The notes under the pieces were generated by a model. It was given only the letters and a program-made list of their open reading frames with translations. It made no database searches and had not been told where the DNA came from. From positions 1 through 11,391 of the forward strand of contig JBPCPI010000159.1 of the NCBI GenBank assembly GCA_050999295.1: 11,391 bases of DNA. Reading direction: 5' to 3'. Below are positions 1 through 8,462 of the stretch, one piece after another. Each line of letters begins with the position of its first letter. The first letter of the stretch is position 1. Both the position numbers and the translations under genes were made by a program. This stretch comes from JACCQS01 sp050999295. Its GTDB lineage: Bacteria; Actinomycetota; Actinomycetes; Mycobacteriales; Geodermatophilaceae.

Positions 1-184
1 GAGGTTCGGGAACGTCGAGACGACCGACGTCGATCCCAGCGGCCTGCACGGCACGGGCGAGCTCTTCATCCGACGGGTCGCGCGAGTACACCGGACCACG
101 GCGAAGCGCTGCCCAGCCGTCGGCGCTGAGCAGTCCGGCTGGGAGCCGGGGCGAGGTACGGACGAGAACGATCTGATCGATCAC
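1..184 (-). CDS. mazG: MazG-like nucleoside triphosphate pyrophosphohydrolase, N-terminal part (runs off the window)
   Basis: Only the first 61 codons are inside the window. Translation from the GTG at 184-182 starts VIDQIVLVRTSPRLPAGLLS and goes on with a region ending GIDVGRLDVPEP. The stretch 'VLVRTSPRLPAGLLS' resembles the N-terminal extension placed before the MazG domain in many actinobacterial MazG proteins. MazG enzymes hydrolyse (d)NTPs to the monophosphate and pyrophosphate in the cytoplasm and help remove aberrant nucleotides. The start overlaps the stop of the upstream lipoprotein gene as GTGA, which indicates translational coupling. The placement after mfd and a SurA-like lipoprotein also matches the usual actinobacterial order mfd-surA/mazG-eno. 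The catalytic EEXXE/EXXD motifs lie beyond the window, so the family call rests on the N-terminus and context only. Confidence 0.6.
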   Translation of the reverse strand, partial: MIDQIVLVRTSPRLPAGLLSADGWAALRRGPVYSRDPSDEELARAVQAAGIDVGRLDVPEP

Positions 185-1164
185 GTCGTCCCCGCGTCCT
201 CCAGGATCTGTACGACGCCGCCGTCCGTGCCTGGCACGACCCGCCCCTGGTCCAGGGACCCGTACCGAGGATTGACGTCGATGTCGAGACCGGAAACGAA
301 CTCGTTGACGATCTCACCGGCTGCGGCGTCGACGCCACTCGCGGCCTCGGCCAGAATCTGTTCCCGGGCTTCCTCGAAGGTCGGCACGTCGGAGGAGGCC
401 ACATAGCCGACGACGATGCCGCTGATCCCGGGGACGGCAACGGTGAAGCCCTGCCCGGCCGGGGTCTGCAGCACGCTGGGCAACAACTCGGGGGGGACGT
501 CGGACACCGCAGAACTGGTCAACGACGAGTAGGTGGCCGGCCCGACGTAGGCGGCAGCCAGGTCGGCATACCCGCTGGGATCTGCCACGAGCGCTTGCAG
601 GGTCGCATCAGCGGTTTCCTGATCCGGCACGGTGATAACTCCGAGTTCGATCGTGGACAGCTGATCCTTGAGCTGCTCGTAGCGTTGTCGCAGTGCCGGG
701 TCCCGGATCGGGGCGTCCAACTGCTCCGCGACCGCGATCTCCTCACGGATCAACGCCTGTCGGACGTTCTCCCGTACATCGATCTCGGCGACCCTCTCCT
801 CGGCGGCGAGCCGGGCGTACAGCGCGTCGACCTCGTCCGCATTGTCACCGGACAGCAACTCGTCGAGCTTGACCTCGACCTCGCGATCGGAGACAGCCAC
901 GTCGTAGGCGTCGCTGAGCAGCTGATATTCGACTTCCTTGATCAACAGGCTGAGGACGAACCGCTGGTAGTCCGGATCCCCCGGCTCGACGACGGCAGCG
1001 ATGTTCGGATCGGCCATCCGATCCTGGATCGCAGCACTGAGTTGATCGGTGGTGATCGTGCGGTCTTCGACGTAGGCGGCCACGCTCGGCTCGGTCCGAC
1101 ATCCTGCCAGGGCCAGGACGGTCAGCAGGCTCAGTAAGGGCAGGGTTAGGTAGCGGCGACGCAC
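181..1164 (-). CDS. SurA-like N-terminal domain lipoprotein (putative extracytoplasmic chaperone)
   Basis: A 327-residue protein with a start at GTG 1164. It opens with a basic stretch (MRRRY) and a hydrophobic segment ending in the lipobox LAGC, with Cys22 as the likely lipidated residue, so it should be exported and anchored to the outer face of the membrane. Residues from about 30 to 165 are helix-rich (ITTDQLSAAIQDRM, LSLLIKEVEYQLLSDAY) and fit the SurA N-terminal chaperone domain. Residues about 170-275 look like a degenerate parvulin (PpiC) fold, but I cannot identify convincing catalytic residues, so I infer chaperone rather than isomerase activity. Such proteins sit between mfd and mazG/eno in many Actinobacteria. 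The ribosome binding site is weak. The stop overlaps the downstream mazG-like start by 4 bases. Some 1.4 kb of foreign-looking DNA separates it from mfd, so it probably has its own promoter here. Confidence 0.75.
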   Translation of the reverse strand: MRRRYLTLPLLSLLTVLALAGCRTEPSVAAYVEDRTITTDQLSAAIQDRMADPNIAAVVEPGDPDYQRFVLSLLIKEVEYQLLSDAYDVAVSDREVEVKLDELLSGDNADEVDALYARLAAEERVAEIDVRENVRQALIREEIAVAEQLDAPIRDPALRQRYEQLKDQLSTIELGVITVPDQETADATLQALVADPSGYADLAAAYVGPATYSSLTSSAVSDVPPELLPSVLQTPAGQGFTVAVPGISGIVVGYVASSDVPTFEEAREQILAEAASGVDAAAGEIVNEFVSGLDIDVNPRYGSLDQGRVVPGTDGGVVQILEDAGTT

Positions 1165-1194
1165 GGGCGTCAGGCTCTCACACGTGGCCGATGG

Positions 1195-1284
1195 CTATCG
1201 CAGCTGAGTCCCGACGAACCGCATGGCCTCCTCGGCCAGGGCGGACCAGGATTCCTCCTCCAGGACGGTCAGCCACTGCTTCAT
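1195..1284 (-). CDS. possible small ORF, 29 codons, unknown function
   Basis: An ATG at 1284 is preceded by a good ribosome binding site (AAAGGA, about 6 bases upstream) and opens a 29-residue frame beginning MKQWLTVLEEESWSAL and ending with TAG at 1197-1195, 30 bases before the lipoprotein start. The predicted peptide is acidic and amphipathic, consistent with a single helix. The frame stays open upstream to 1413, but that extension is Arg/Pro-rich and has no ribosome binding site as good as the internal one. It might be a leader peptide for the lipoprotein gene, a real small protein, a remnant of a larger gene, or chance. I do not recognise a family. Confidence 0.25.
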   Translation of the reverse strand: MKQWLTVLEEESWSALAEEAMRFVGTQLR

Positions 1285-1394
1285 CGGCCGTCCTTTGCCG
1301 TGCCGCCTCCTCACCAGAGGCTCGCCTGGGTTCCGCGTGGCAGCATGGTCCCAGTCAGGCCCTGCACGTGGGAAGCGACTCCTGCCTACCCACG

Positions 1395-1424
1395 ATGACG
1401 AGTTCTGGTCCATTCAGCTATACT
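1395..1424 (+). promoter_or_regulatory. vapBC promoter (leaderless)
   Basis: A -10 box TATACT lies at 1419-1424 and a -35-like ATGACG (matching TGAC of TTGACA) at 1395-1400, with an 18-base spacer. A transcript starting about 7 bases after the -10 box would begin at about 1431, at or one base before the vapB ATG at 1432. There is no room for a ribosome binding site upstream of that ATG, so the mRNA is predicted to be leaderless, which is common in Actinobacteria. The short palindrome CATATG at 1429-1434 spans the start codon and could be part of an operator, though the symmetry beyond it is imperfect. Confidence 0.5.
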
Positions 1425-1431
1425 TGCCCAT

Positions 1432-1707
1432 ATGCGTACAAGGAGTGTGACAGCGCGGCTTGACCAGCGTGGCCGGTTGGTGTTGCCAGCGGCTGTGCGT
1501 CATCGACTCGGGCTGCGGCCTGGGGATGAACTGGTCGTGAGCGAGGAGGCCGACGGGGTGCTGCGCTTGGCAAGCCGACCCACGGCCGCCCGTGCATTGA
1601 TCGGCTTGGCCGGCTCGGCGGACCACTCGACCGTCGAGCAGTTGCGGGCCGAACGGCGCCGCGACGCTGCCGTTGAGGACGTTGACGCACGGCTTGCCTC
1701 GCGTTGA
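1432..1707 (+). CDS. vapB: VapB-like antitoxin, AbrB/SpoVT-type DNA-binding domain
   Basis: A 91-residue protein with the swapped-hairpin AbrB signature at about residues 8-37: LDQRGRLVLPAAVRHRLGL followed by RPGDELVV. This family binds DNA as a dimer and, in toxin-antitoxin operons, neutralises the partner toxin through a C-terminal tail while repressing its own promoter. The charged C-terminal part (EQLRAERRRDAAVEDVDARL) is the expected toxin-contact segment. The ATG at 1432 fits the predicted transcription start. An AAGGAG is present inside the gene, but it sits only one base from the next in-frame GTG (1447), too close to use. The stop TGA at 1705-1707 overlaps the toxin start as TTGA. 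The gene is on the opposite strand to its chromosomal neighbours, in line with an acquired cassette. Confidence 0.85.
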   Translation: MRTRSVTARLDQRGRLVLPAAVRHRLGLRPGDELVVSEEADGVLRLASRPTAARALIGLAGSADHSTVEQLRAERRRDAAVEDVDARLASR

Positions 1708-2093
1708 GCAGCCGCGGATTGGTGGTGGACGCATCGGCTCTGCTGGCGCTGCTCTTCGATGAGCCCGGTGCCCAAGCTGTCGCTGAGGTAATCGCTGAGG
1801 GGGCGACTGTCAGTACGGTCAACCTCGCCGAGGTGGCGACTGTCCTCACCCGGAATGACAGGGATCCGATAGGCGTTCTCAAGTTGCTCCGCGCCCAGGT
1901 CGAGGTCGAACCGTTCACTGAGGCCGACGCGCTTGCCGTCGCGGCGCTCTACCCGCAAGTATCCGGAAACGGACTCTCGCTGGGCGACCGGGCCTGCCTC
2001 GCCCTTGCGCAGCGCCTGCATGTTCCGGCGTTGACCGCCGAACGCGTCTGGGCCGACCTGCCTGTCGACATCGCCATCCAGCTCATCCGCTGA
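1704..2093 (+). CDS. vapC: VapC-like PIN-domain toxin (predicted ribonuclease)
   Basis: A 129-residue PIN-domain protein, the usual VapC length. The N-terminus reads LVVDASALLALLFDEPG with catalytic Asp9. Glu43 lies in STVNLAEVATVL, Asp95 in LSLGDRACLALA, and the C-terminal TAERVWADL corresponds to the TADRxW motif of this subgroup, with Glu113 in place of the common Asp. These acidic residues bind the metal for RNA cleavage; VapC toxins cut tRNA or rRNA. The start is TTG 1704 in a 4-base overlap with the vapB stop, so synthesis is probably coupled to that of the antitoxin. Internal GTG codons a few residues on are alternatives, but they would leave less sequence before the first beta strand. 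The reading frame is intact and the active-site set nearly complete, so it is probably functional. The target RNA cannot be told from sequence. Confidence 0.87.
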   Translation: MSSRGLVVDASALLALLFDEPGAQAVAEVIAEGATVSTVNLAEVATVLTRNDRDPIGVLKLLRAQVEVEPFTEADALAVAALYPQVSGNGLSLGDRACLALAQRLHVPALTAERVWADLPVDIAIQLIR

Positions 2094-2105
2094 CGCGGTG
2101 TTGCA

Positions 2106-2340
2106 CTAGGCAGGGTGCACCACCGGATCTGGCGGCGGAGGGACCCGAGCCCCGCCGAGGTCGATCACTAGGCGATGCAGCCAGTCCAACAGGGCGACGC
2201 CCCGCAGCGGCCGGCCAGGCCCGGCCGGGGCAGTGACAGCACCTGCGATGCGACGACCTTGTGGACCGAGTCCGGGGGCCAACTGGATCAGGGTGATCCG
2301 AATGGACCTACTCTGCGGGGAGATTTCGGTGATCCCGACC
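2106..2340 (-). pseudogene. decayed second copy of the mfd 3' end
   Basis: On the minus strand this stretch encodes a diverged copy of the last 80 or so residues of Mfd (residues about 1102-1183 of the intact protein). It has GITEIS, then IRIT, then after a frame change KVVASQVLSL (intact: KVASQVLSL), then after another change PLRGVALLDWLHRL (intact: PLRGVALLDWVHRL) and a terminal TAG like the intact gene. At least two frame changes, near 2272 and near 2215, show it is not translated as such. A 20-base stretch at 2320-2339 is identical to 2838-2857 in the intact gene, an offset of 518 bases. Homology stops abruptly near 2340. The orientation matches mfd. It lacks a start and the rest of the gene. 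It is best read as a recombination or insertion scar. Confidence 0.85.
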
Positions 2341-2398
2341 GAGGTCGGTCTGTCGAAGATACTTTCCGAATGACCGCTTCGGGAGATGTTCGTCTCGG

Positions 2399-2529
2399 AT
2401 CCCTTGTGTACAAGCCGATGCCGAGCGGTTGCCCTTCGGTGATCGATCATTCGACGCCGTTCTCGCGCGGGAAGTGCTGCACCACGTCGATGACTCGCCC
2501 TCGTCGTCGCCGAGGTTGGACGCGTGTTC
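2399..2529 (+). pseudogene. remnant of a class I SAM-dependent methyltransferase gene
   Basis: In the plus-strand frame starting at 2408 the translation reads VQADAERLPF, then GDRSFDAVLAREVLHHVDD, the characteristic central stretch of UbiE/Methyltransf_11-type methyltransferases (acidic SAM-side residue, then LPF, then SFD.V and the LHHV loop). After about 2495 the family signal continues in another frame as ALVVAEVGRVF at 2497-2529, matching the usual 'EVxRVLRPGG' helix, so there is a frameshift. No glycine-rich SAM motif I and no C-terminal part are found on either side, so only about 40 codons of a roughly 200-250 codon gene survive. It lies between the intact mfd and the decayed mfd end, in the opposite orientation. 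It is not a copy of the methyltransferase at 8463-9254, whose corresponding stretch reads quite differently. Confidence 0.65.
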
Positions 2530-2568
2530 ACCAGTCCTGCGTGCGTACACACCCTGACAAAGTCCGCA

Positions 2569-2586
2569 GAGACCGACACTGGTCTC
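2569..2586 (-). terminator. small inverted repeat after mfd, possible weak terminator
   Basis: GAGACC at 2569-2574 and GGTCTC at 2581-2586 form a perfect 6-bp stem with a 6-base loop, 20 bases downstream of the mfd stop on the minus strand. There is no run of T after it, so it may end transcription poorly or be incidental. Confidence 0.3.
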
Positions 2587-2605
2587 CCGTGGATGCATGA
2601 CCGGG

Positions 2606-6157
<3,552 letters not shown>

Positions 6158-6180
6158 GTGCTCCCTTACCTTGGAATGGA

Positions 6181-6199
6181 TGACGTGCCGGACACGTCA
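6181..6199. promoter_or_regulatory. inverted repeat in the mfd upstream region
   Basis: TGACGTG at 6181-6187 and CACGTCA at 6193-6199 are perfect 7-base arms around a 5-base centre, ending 24 bases before the mfd start codon. It could be a hairpin in the mRNA leader or a binding site for a dimeric regulator. No partner regulator is visible in the window. Confidence 0.35.
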
Positions 6200-6285
6200 G
6201 GATGTGGGCGCGCACCCTCCAGGTTAGTCGCCGTGCCGACACAGTCCTCGGCTGGCCAGTGGATCGGCTTTGCGTGGCCCAACCC

Positions 6286-6348
6286 TCTCGCGGTTATGCG
6301 CATAACCTCGAGATTTCGGCTCAACGAGCCATGGTTATGCGCATAACC
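6286..6348. repeat. pair of identical 16-bp perfect palindromes with a hairpin between them
   Basis: GGTTATGCGCATAACC occurs at 6292-6307 and again at 6333-6348; the sequence is its own reverse complement. The centres are 41 bp apart, about four helical turns. The first copy extends to near-perfect symmetry over 28 bases (TCTCG at 6286-6290 pairs with CGAGA at 6309-6313, one mismatched pair between). The spacer contains another perfect inverted repeat, GGCTC-AAC-GAGCC at 6318-6330. The unit sits 31 bases beyond the pth stop and about 130 bases before mfd. It may be a dimer-binding operator pair for mfd, or a dispersed palindromic element of REP/MITE type. I saw no other copy in this window and there is no T-run of a standard terminator. 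Confidence 0.7.
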
Positions 6349-6376
6349 GCGATCGTCAGCGTCAGTCAATGCGTTA

Positions 6377-6429
6377 GGTCAGGGGTGGTGCAACTCGTTC
6401 TGGCGGTCAGGGTGGTGCAGCTCATTCTG
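6377..6429 (-). repeat. two-unit tandem repeat at the pth 3' end
   Basis: On the minus strand a 27-base unit (6429-6403) beginning CAGAATGAGCTGCACCACC is followed directly by a 26-27-base unit (6402-6377) beginning CAGAACGAGTTGCACCACC. They encode QNELHHPDR and QNELHHP. The second unit has one more C in its C-run than the first, and this puts TGA in frame and ends Pth. The units are absent from standard Pth and probably were added to the gene end. Confidence 0.75.
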
Positions 6430-7044
6430 GGCGGCCACGACGCCGGCGGAGAGGATCAGCCGTACGGCATGTGCCGCGTTCTCCAGAATCGAAGGCAGCT
6501 CGGTCCGCTCGGTGGCAGTGAAGTCGCGCAGAACGAAGTCCGCAGCTGACTGCCGCCCGACCGGTCGCCCGATCCCGATCCGGATCCGGACATAGTCGGG
6601 GCTGCCCAATGACCCGGTGATCGAGCGCAATCCGTTGTGGCCGTTGTCGCCGCCGCCCTGCTTGATCCGTACGACGCCGAAGGGCAGATCGAGTTCGTCG
6701 TGGAGCACGATCAGGGACGACAGGTCTGCTGGTTTGTAGTAGTCCAGCAGAGCTCGTACGGCCTGCCCGGACTCGTTCATGAAGGTGGTGAGGGTGGCCA
6801 GCACGACCCGCCGTCCGGCCAACCGGGTTGCGGCGCTCACGACGCGGGAGAGCTTGCCGGCCCCACGTTTGAGGTGAGCCCCTTCGTCGGCTGCGAGTCC
6901 GGCCACGACCATGGCGCCGACGTTGTGCCGGTGGCCCGCGTAGCCGGGCCCAGGATTGCCCAAGCCGACGACGACCGCGAGCCTCGATCCGGGGGATGCC
7001 GACTCCGGTCGGTCGGTTTCGATGCGCAGCATGGCGAGGTCCAT
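6379..7044 (-). CDS. pth: peptidyl-tRNA hydrolase
   Basis: A 221-residue Pth that cleaves the ester bond between peptide and tRNA in prematurely released peptidyl-tRNA, recycling tRNA in the cytoplasm. The family motifs are all present: GLGNPGPGY at 27-35 with Asn30, HNVG with catalytic His40, TFMNESG with Asn90, LHDELDLP with Asp116, and GHNGLRSI with Asn137. Two things are unusual. The N-terminus has about 20 residues before the first core strand (LAVVVGLGN), and the annotated ATG 7044 abuts a long hairpin that holds any ribosome binding site; an internal ATG at 7032 is an alternative. The C-terminus ends in a duplicated QNELHHP made by a DNA tandem repeat. It follows rplY by 50 bases, a common bacterial pairing of translation genes. 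Confidence 0.95.
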   Translation of the reverse strand: MDLAMLRIETDRPESASPGSRLAVVVGLGNPGPGYAGHRHNVGAMVVAGLAADEGAHLKRGAGKLSRVVSAATRLAGRRVVLATLTTFMNESGQAVRALLDYYKPADLSSLIVLHDELDLPFGVVRIKQGGGDNGHNGLRSITGSLGSPDYVRIRIGIGRPVGRQSAADFVLRDFTATERTELPSILENAAHAVRLILSAGVVAAQNELHHPDRQNELHHP

Positions 7045-7089
7045 GGCACAGCGTCCCGGCCCAGCTGGGGACAGCCGGGACGCTGTGCC
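7045..7089 (-). terminator. long hairpin between rplY and pth (terminator, attenuator or translational control)
   Basis: Left arm 7045-7060 (GGCACAGCGTCCCGGC) and right arm 7074-7089 are perfect complements over 16 bases with a 13-base loop. On the minus strand the stem begins 5 bases after the rplY stop and ends on the base before the pth ATG. No T-run follows because coding sequence starts at once. It could be a partial terminator setting rplY above pth, an RNA-processing site, or a structure that hides the pth start. Confidence 0.65.
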
Positions 7090-7094
7090 GCTGG

Positions 7095-7811
7095 CTAGCT
7101 TTCGGAGTCCGCAGAGGCCCTTGCCGACCCACCGGAGGACTCGTCGCCGTCTCCGGCGGCCTCGGCCTCGGCCGCTTCCTCGGCAGCCGCCTGGAGCTCC
7201 TCGTCGGAGGCATCACGCTCGATACCGACCTCGGCCTCGGCCTCCTCCAGTTCGGCCTCGAGCTCTTCGGCGGTCGGCGCGGCGAGGAAGCCCACGACCA
7301 GGTTGTCCGGCTCGGTCACCAGGGTGGTGCCGGCGGGCAGGGTCACGTCCGCGGCGAAGATCGACTGTCCGACCGTCTTTCCCTCGATGGGAACGTCGAA
7401 GCCCTGCGGGATGTGCGTCGCCTCGGTCTCCACGGTGAGCGTGGTCAGCTCCTGGTTGACCACGGTCTCCGGCGCGGGATCCCCGATCAGGTGGACCGGC
7501 ACCTCGACGGTCACCTTCTCGCCTCGGCGCACCAGGAGGAGGTCGACATGGGTGAACTCCGGCCGGATCGGATGCCGGGTGACCGCCTTGGGCAGGGCGA
7601 GGTGCGTCTGTCCGTCGATGGCCACGGTGAGCAGGGTGTTGGACCCTCCCTTCAGCGCCTTGGAGAATTCGCGGGCGGGCAGCGACAGGTGGCGTACGTC
7701 CTCACCGTGGCCGTAGAGAACCGCGGGAACCAGCCCGGCTTTACGGGCGCGCCGCGCGAATCCCTTGCCGAACTCGGTGCGCGGCTGCGCAGTGATACGT
7801 ACTTCGGCCAT
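7095..7811 (-). CDS. rplY: ribosomal protein bL25, long CTC/TL5 form
   Basis: A 238-residue bL25 of the CTC/TL5 type, which binds 5S rRNA in the large ribosomal subunit. The N-terminal 5S-binding domain (about 1-92) starts AEVRITAQPRTEFGKGFARR and includes AGLVPAVLYGHG and HPIRPEFTHVDLLLV. The second TL5 beta domain follows (about 97-185; VTVEVPVHLIGD, FAADVTLPAGTTLV). The tail from about 192 is very acidic and rich in Ala/Glu/Ser, as is common in Actinobacteria. I chose ATG 7811 because GGAGG lies 5 bases upstream; the frame is open for 13 more codons, but those are not like bL25. The gene leads the rplY-pth-mfd run, and a strong hairpin follows the stop. Confidence 0.96.
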   Translation of the reverse strand: MAEVRITAQPRTEFGKGFARRARKAGLVPAVLYGHGEDVRHLSLPAREFSKALKGGSNTLLTVAIDGQTHLALPKAVTRHPIRPEFTHVDLLLVRRGEKVTVEVPVHLIGDPAPETVVNQELTTLTVETEATHIPQGFDVPIEGKTVGQSIFAADVTLPAGTTLVTEPDNLVVGFLAAPTAEELEAELEEAEAEVGIERDASDEELQAAAEEAAEAEAAGDGDESSGGSARASADSES

Positions 7812-7913
7812 GGCTGCCTCCGGATGCGGTGTCGGTCGGTTCCTGAACACGCCGGTGAGTTCTCATCCAGCGGAGGTCTGATCGCGACACCGCCGTCGAT
7901 AACGAAGCCAAGT

Positions 7914-7933
7914 TGCTGTGGTCACCCACAGCA
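7914..7933 (-). terminator. hairpin between the TagD-like gene and rplY
   Basis: TGCTGTGG at 7914-7921 and CCACAGCA at 7926-7933 form a perfect 8-bp stem with a 4-base loop, about 48 bases past the stop of the nucleotidyltransferase gene. There is no clear T-run. It would separate the polysaccharide genes from the rplY unit, whose promoter must lie close by in 7812-7910 or upstream; I could not identify promoter boxes with confidence. Confidence 0.45.
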
Positions 7934-7943
7934 CGTCGCTCCC

Positions 7944-7975
7944 TCGCCGGGCTCGACGGCCACGATACCCGGCGA
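7944..7975 (-). terminator. inverted repeat just after the TagD-like gene
   Basis: TCGCCGGG at 7944-7951 and CCCGGCGA at 7968-7975 are perfect 8-base arms with a 16-base loop, starting 5 bases after the stop codon of the minus-strand gene. GC-rich stems without U-runs often serve as terminators in high-GC Actinobacteria. Together with the hairpin at 7914-7933 it makes a double-hairpin end. Confidence 0.45.
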
Positions 7976-7980
7976 AGCGG

Positions 7981-8427
7981 TCAGGAACCCGACTGGCCCA
8001 GCTGCTCCACCGTCAGCGCAGCAAGTGCCCGCCGGAGTTGGGTGCTGGAGGTGTGCACGGTGTAGGGAAAATACTGGATCTTGACGCCGACGGTCTCGAA
8101 GTCGGCCTCCAGCTTGAGACCCTTCGGGGTGCCCCGCCAGTCGTCACCCTTGAAGAGCACATCGAAACCGACCTCCCGCCAGGTGTCCAGCTTGTCCGGG
8201 ACGATCTCTGCGACGGCGCGGTCGACGTAGCGCACCGCGTTGACGATCGCCAGCCGCTCGGCCAGCGGAACGAAGGGCCGGGTGCCTTTGCTGAGTTCGA
8301 GCATCTCGTCGGAGACCACTCCGGCGATCAGGAAGTCGCAGTGCTCGCGAGCGTGCCGCAGGATGTTGAGATGTCCGATGTGGAATAGGTCGTAGGCACC
8401 TGGGGCGTACCCGACGATCGGCTGCAC
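7981..8427 (-). CDS. TagD-like cytidylyltransferase family protein
   Basis: A 148-residue nucleotidyltransferase. The nucleotide-binding motif HIGH is at residues 16-19 (GAYDLFHIGHLNIL, 10-23). KGDDW at 93-97 and HTSSTQLRR at 125-133 occupy the places of the substrate motif and the C-terminal 'ISTT' signature. The size and motifs fit glycerol-3-phosphate cytidylyltransferase (TagD), which makes CDP-glycerol from CTP and glycerol-3-phosphate, but relatives act on other phosphates and the substrate cannot be fixed from sequence. The start GTG 8427 has GGGGAG 4 bases upstream. It follows the methyltransferase by 35 bases and probably shares a transcript with it. Beside a Wzc-like kinase it is likely to supply an activated polyol phosphate for a surface polymer. 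Confidence 0.8.
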   Translation of the reverse strand: MQPIVGYAPGAYDLFHIGHLNILRHAREHCDFLIAGVVSDEMLELSKGTRPFVPLAERLAIVNAVRYVDRAVAEIVPDKLDTWREVGFDVLFKGDDWRGTPKGLKLEADFETVGVKIQYFPYTVHTSSTQLRRALAALTVEQLGQSGS

Positions 8428-8462
8428 AGCACTCCCCGTCGCCTAGTACGTCAGCAGTCACT

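Noticed and set aside
595..1137. 180-codon plus-strand frame
   Set aside because: Antisense to the SurA-like lipoprotein gene, with no domain and no ribosome binding site; codon-bias shadow.
1447..1707. Alternative vapB start at GTG 1447 using AAGGAG
   Set aside because: The AAGGAG ends only one base before the GTG, too close for initiation; ATG 1432 agrees with the predicted transcription start.
2399..2529. The methyltransferase remnant as a duplicate of the gene at 8463-9254
   Set aside because: The central motifs differ clearly (AERLPF/LHHVDD against DVQLPE/LLEHVAG), so they belong to different subfamilies.
2106..2579. 157-codon minus-strand frame as a real gene
   Set aside because: Its second half is the decayed mfd end read partly out of frame, and its first half is antisense to the methyltransferase remnant, so the open frame is accidental.
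2346..2605. Terminal inverted repeats or a transposase that would define an insertion sequence around the scar
   Set aside because: I found only short inverted repeats (such as GAGACC/GGTCTC) and no transposase or integrase fragment, so no named mobile element can be called.
6286..6348. The palindromes as a CRISPR array
   Set aside because: Only two repeats, each a full palindrome of 16 bp with a structured spacer, and no cas genes nearby.
7812..7980. tRNA gene or riboswitch upstream of rplY
   Set aside because: No cloverleaf or known aptamer pattern could be built; only two simple hairpins are supported.
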